This document shows, piece by piece, positions 6,611 through 7,651 of a stretch of DNA of 7,651 nt. The stretch's first letter is position 1. Each line of letters begins with the position of its first letter. The notes below the pieces were generated by a model, which worked only from the letters and a program-made list of their open reading frames with translations, was not told where the DNA came from and did no database searches. The stretch is from Flavobacteriaceae bacterium UBA5544 (GTDB lineage Bacteria; Bacteroidota; Bacteroidia; Flavobacteriales; Flavobacteriaceae). Location: the NCBI GenBank assembly GCA_002426755.1, contig DINI01000013.1:57224-64874 (forward strand). The letters run 5' to 3'. The position numbers and the translations under genes were made by a program.

Positions 6611-7651
6611 TTACATAAATTTTTTGTCCAATTCATCAACATTTAATGTGATGAATGTGGCCCTATTGGTTGGAGACACAGAAGGTTCTTTGCATGCAAA
6701 TAGACTGTTGACCAAATGCTCTTGTTCAGAATTATTTAATGATTGCCCAGTTTTGATGGCCAAACTTTTCGCCATCGACTTTGCCAATAAATCAGTCGCG
6801 CTAAAATGACTGTCAGGAACTTCCTGTTCCACATCACTTATTAATTGTTCCAAAATGATAGAGACTTCACTATCTGGGACATTTACAGGAACACCAATGA
6901 TGTCGATACTTTCTTTGTTGAACTTTGAAAACACAAAACCTGTGGCTTCCAAATCTTCTTTTACTTGTTCCAAAATTGTGAGTTCGTTTGGAGAAAAATG
7001 TAGTTGTAACGGAAACAATAATTGTTGGCTTACTGCTTCTTTAACCGTCATACTTTTTAATAAGCCTTCATACAAAATGCGCTGATGGGCGCGATGTTGG
7101 TCAATCAACAACATTCCAGATTTAACAGTACTGATAATATATTTATTGTGAAGTTGATAAGTTTTTTGGATATTATCAATTGTTGAGTCGTTTTTGAAAA
7201 TAGAGGCAGTTTGTTCTTCACTTTCAAATTCAACCTGACTAAAATCATGTTCCGAACGCGTACCTTTTGATTCCAGTCCTACATACAGACTGTCCCAATT
7301 ATTCAAGGTTTGCTTTTTAAAAGCAGTGGTTTGTTTTCCAGACGAACGCTGCTCAACAAACGGATTAAAGTCTCTATCCACTTCAACGGTTGGTGTCGAG
7401 GCATTTTTATTCTTGTAATCGTATGGCGTATCAAGATTGGTATCATATTCAAAATCCAATACAGGCGCGATATTGAATTGTCCTAAACTATGCTTCACCG
7501 ACGACCGCAAAATCGCATACAAGGTATGTTCGTCATCAAACTTTATTTCCGTTTTGGTCGGATGGATATTGATATCGATGGATTTTGGATCCACCGTTAA
7601 ATTCAGAAAATACGCCGGTTGATTGCCGTCTCTTAACAGACCTTCGTAGGC
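6611..7651 (-). CDS. mutL: DNA mismatch repair protein MutL, N-terminus beyond window
   Basis: The frame is open to the right edge, leaving 346 C-terminal residues; full-length MutL is usually about 600-650, so most of the GHKL ATPase domain is missing from view. The visible part begins AYEGLLRDGNQPAYF and carries the conserved DINIHPTKTEIKF (visible residues 26-38), whose lysine contacts the ATP gamma-phosphate in characterised MutL. A polar, low-conservation linker spans about 70-160, followed by the C-terminal dimerisation domain (about 164 to the end). Where endonuclease-type MutL has DQHAx2Ex4E, this protein has DQHRAHQRILYE (7067-7102), with Arg for Ala and Gln for the first Glu. The late CPHGRP-type motif is replaced by ACKEPSVSP (6671-6697). 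Nicking activity is therefore doubtful. MutL couples mismatch recognition by MutS to strand repair. It is the first visible gene of the minus-strand operon. Confidence 0.96.
   Translation of the reverse strand, partial: AYEGLLRDGNQPAYFLNLTVDPKSIDINIHPTKTEIKFDDEHTLYAILRSSVKHSLGQFNIAPVLDFEYDTNLDTPYDYKNKNASTPTVEVDRDFNPFVEQRSSGKQTTAFKKQTLNNWDSLYVGLESKGTRSEHDFSQVEFESEEQTASIFKNDSTIDNIQKTYQLHNKYIISTVKSGMLLIDQHRAHQRILYEGLLKSMTVKEAVSQQLLFPLQLHFSPNELTILEQVKEDLEATGFVFSKFNKESIDIIGVPVNVPDSEVSIILEQLISDVEQEVPDSHFSATDLLAKSMAKSLAIKTGQSLNNSEQEHLVNSLFACKEPSVSPTNRATFITLNVDELDKKFM

Noticed and set aside
6592..6642. Upstream in-frame ATG extending the first rhomboid by 17 residues
   Set aside because: It overlaps the end of mutL, lacks family support, and the ATG at 6591 places the usual MRGITDTVKHLLIIN-type start right after an A-rich leader.
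7437..7622. Plus-strand open frame opposite mutL
   Set aside because: It lies wholly within the conserved HPTK-containing part of mutL on the other strand and shows no family features.
3941..7651. Minus-strand block as a defence island (EEP nuclease, rhomboids and MutL together)
   Set aside because: Composition and gene style match the neighbouring housekeeping genes, there are no mobility genes or repeats, and every member is a common core family in flavobacteria.

Overview
The window looks like a core chromosomal segment from a member of the Bacteroidota, most probably family Flavobacteriaceae. The evidence is the AT-rich sequence, A-rich translation start regions without Shine-Dalgarno sequences, TAnnTTTG-type promoter boxes, and a set of families typical of that group: DUF5683, a DUF5684-signal peptidase I fusion, a WbqC-like protein, DUF6122, paired rhomboids and a Bacteroidota-type MutL. 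I see no mobile element, CRISPR array, tRNA, rRNA or clear foreign island, and coding density is very high.

Two gene blocks converge near position 3,900. The plus-strand block (1-3892) holds the 3' part of a DUF5683 membrane protein gene, dapB (lysine/diaminopimelate pathway), lepB (signal peptidase I), a WbqC-family gene and a small DUF6122 membrane protein gene. The DUF5683 and dapB genes are 3 bp apart, and the WbqC and DUF6122 genes overlap by one base, so each pair is probably cotranscribed. The 123-bp gap before lepB carries two Bacteroidota-type promoter boxes. The 95-bp gap before wbqC has only a weak candidate.

The minus-strand block (7651 down to 3941) reads as one tight operon: mutL (N-terminal part cut off by the window edge), a first rhomboid protease, a second rhomboid protease with a C-terminal DUF6576-like tail, and a membrane-anchored endonuclease/exonuclease/phosphatase-family protein. 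Spacings are 19, 0 and 5 bp. Its promoter must lie beyond the right edge.

Functionally this is a mix of housekeeping genes: wall precursor and lysine synthesis (DapB), protein export (LepB), intramembrane proteolysis (two rhomboids) and mismatch repair (MutL), with several conserved but poorly characterised membrane proteins. I found no convincing new system. The points most worth a second look are the degenerate endonuclease motif in MutL, the enlarged LepB, the metal-site-like residue pattern in the DUF6122 protein, the pair of divergent but catalytically intact rhomboids, and the stacked promoter boxes ahead of lepB.
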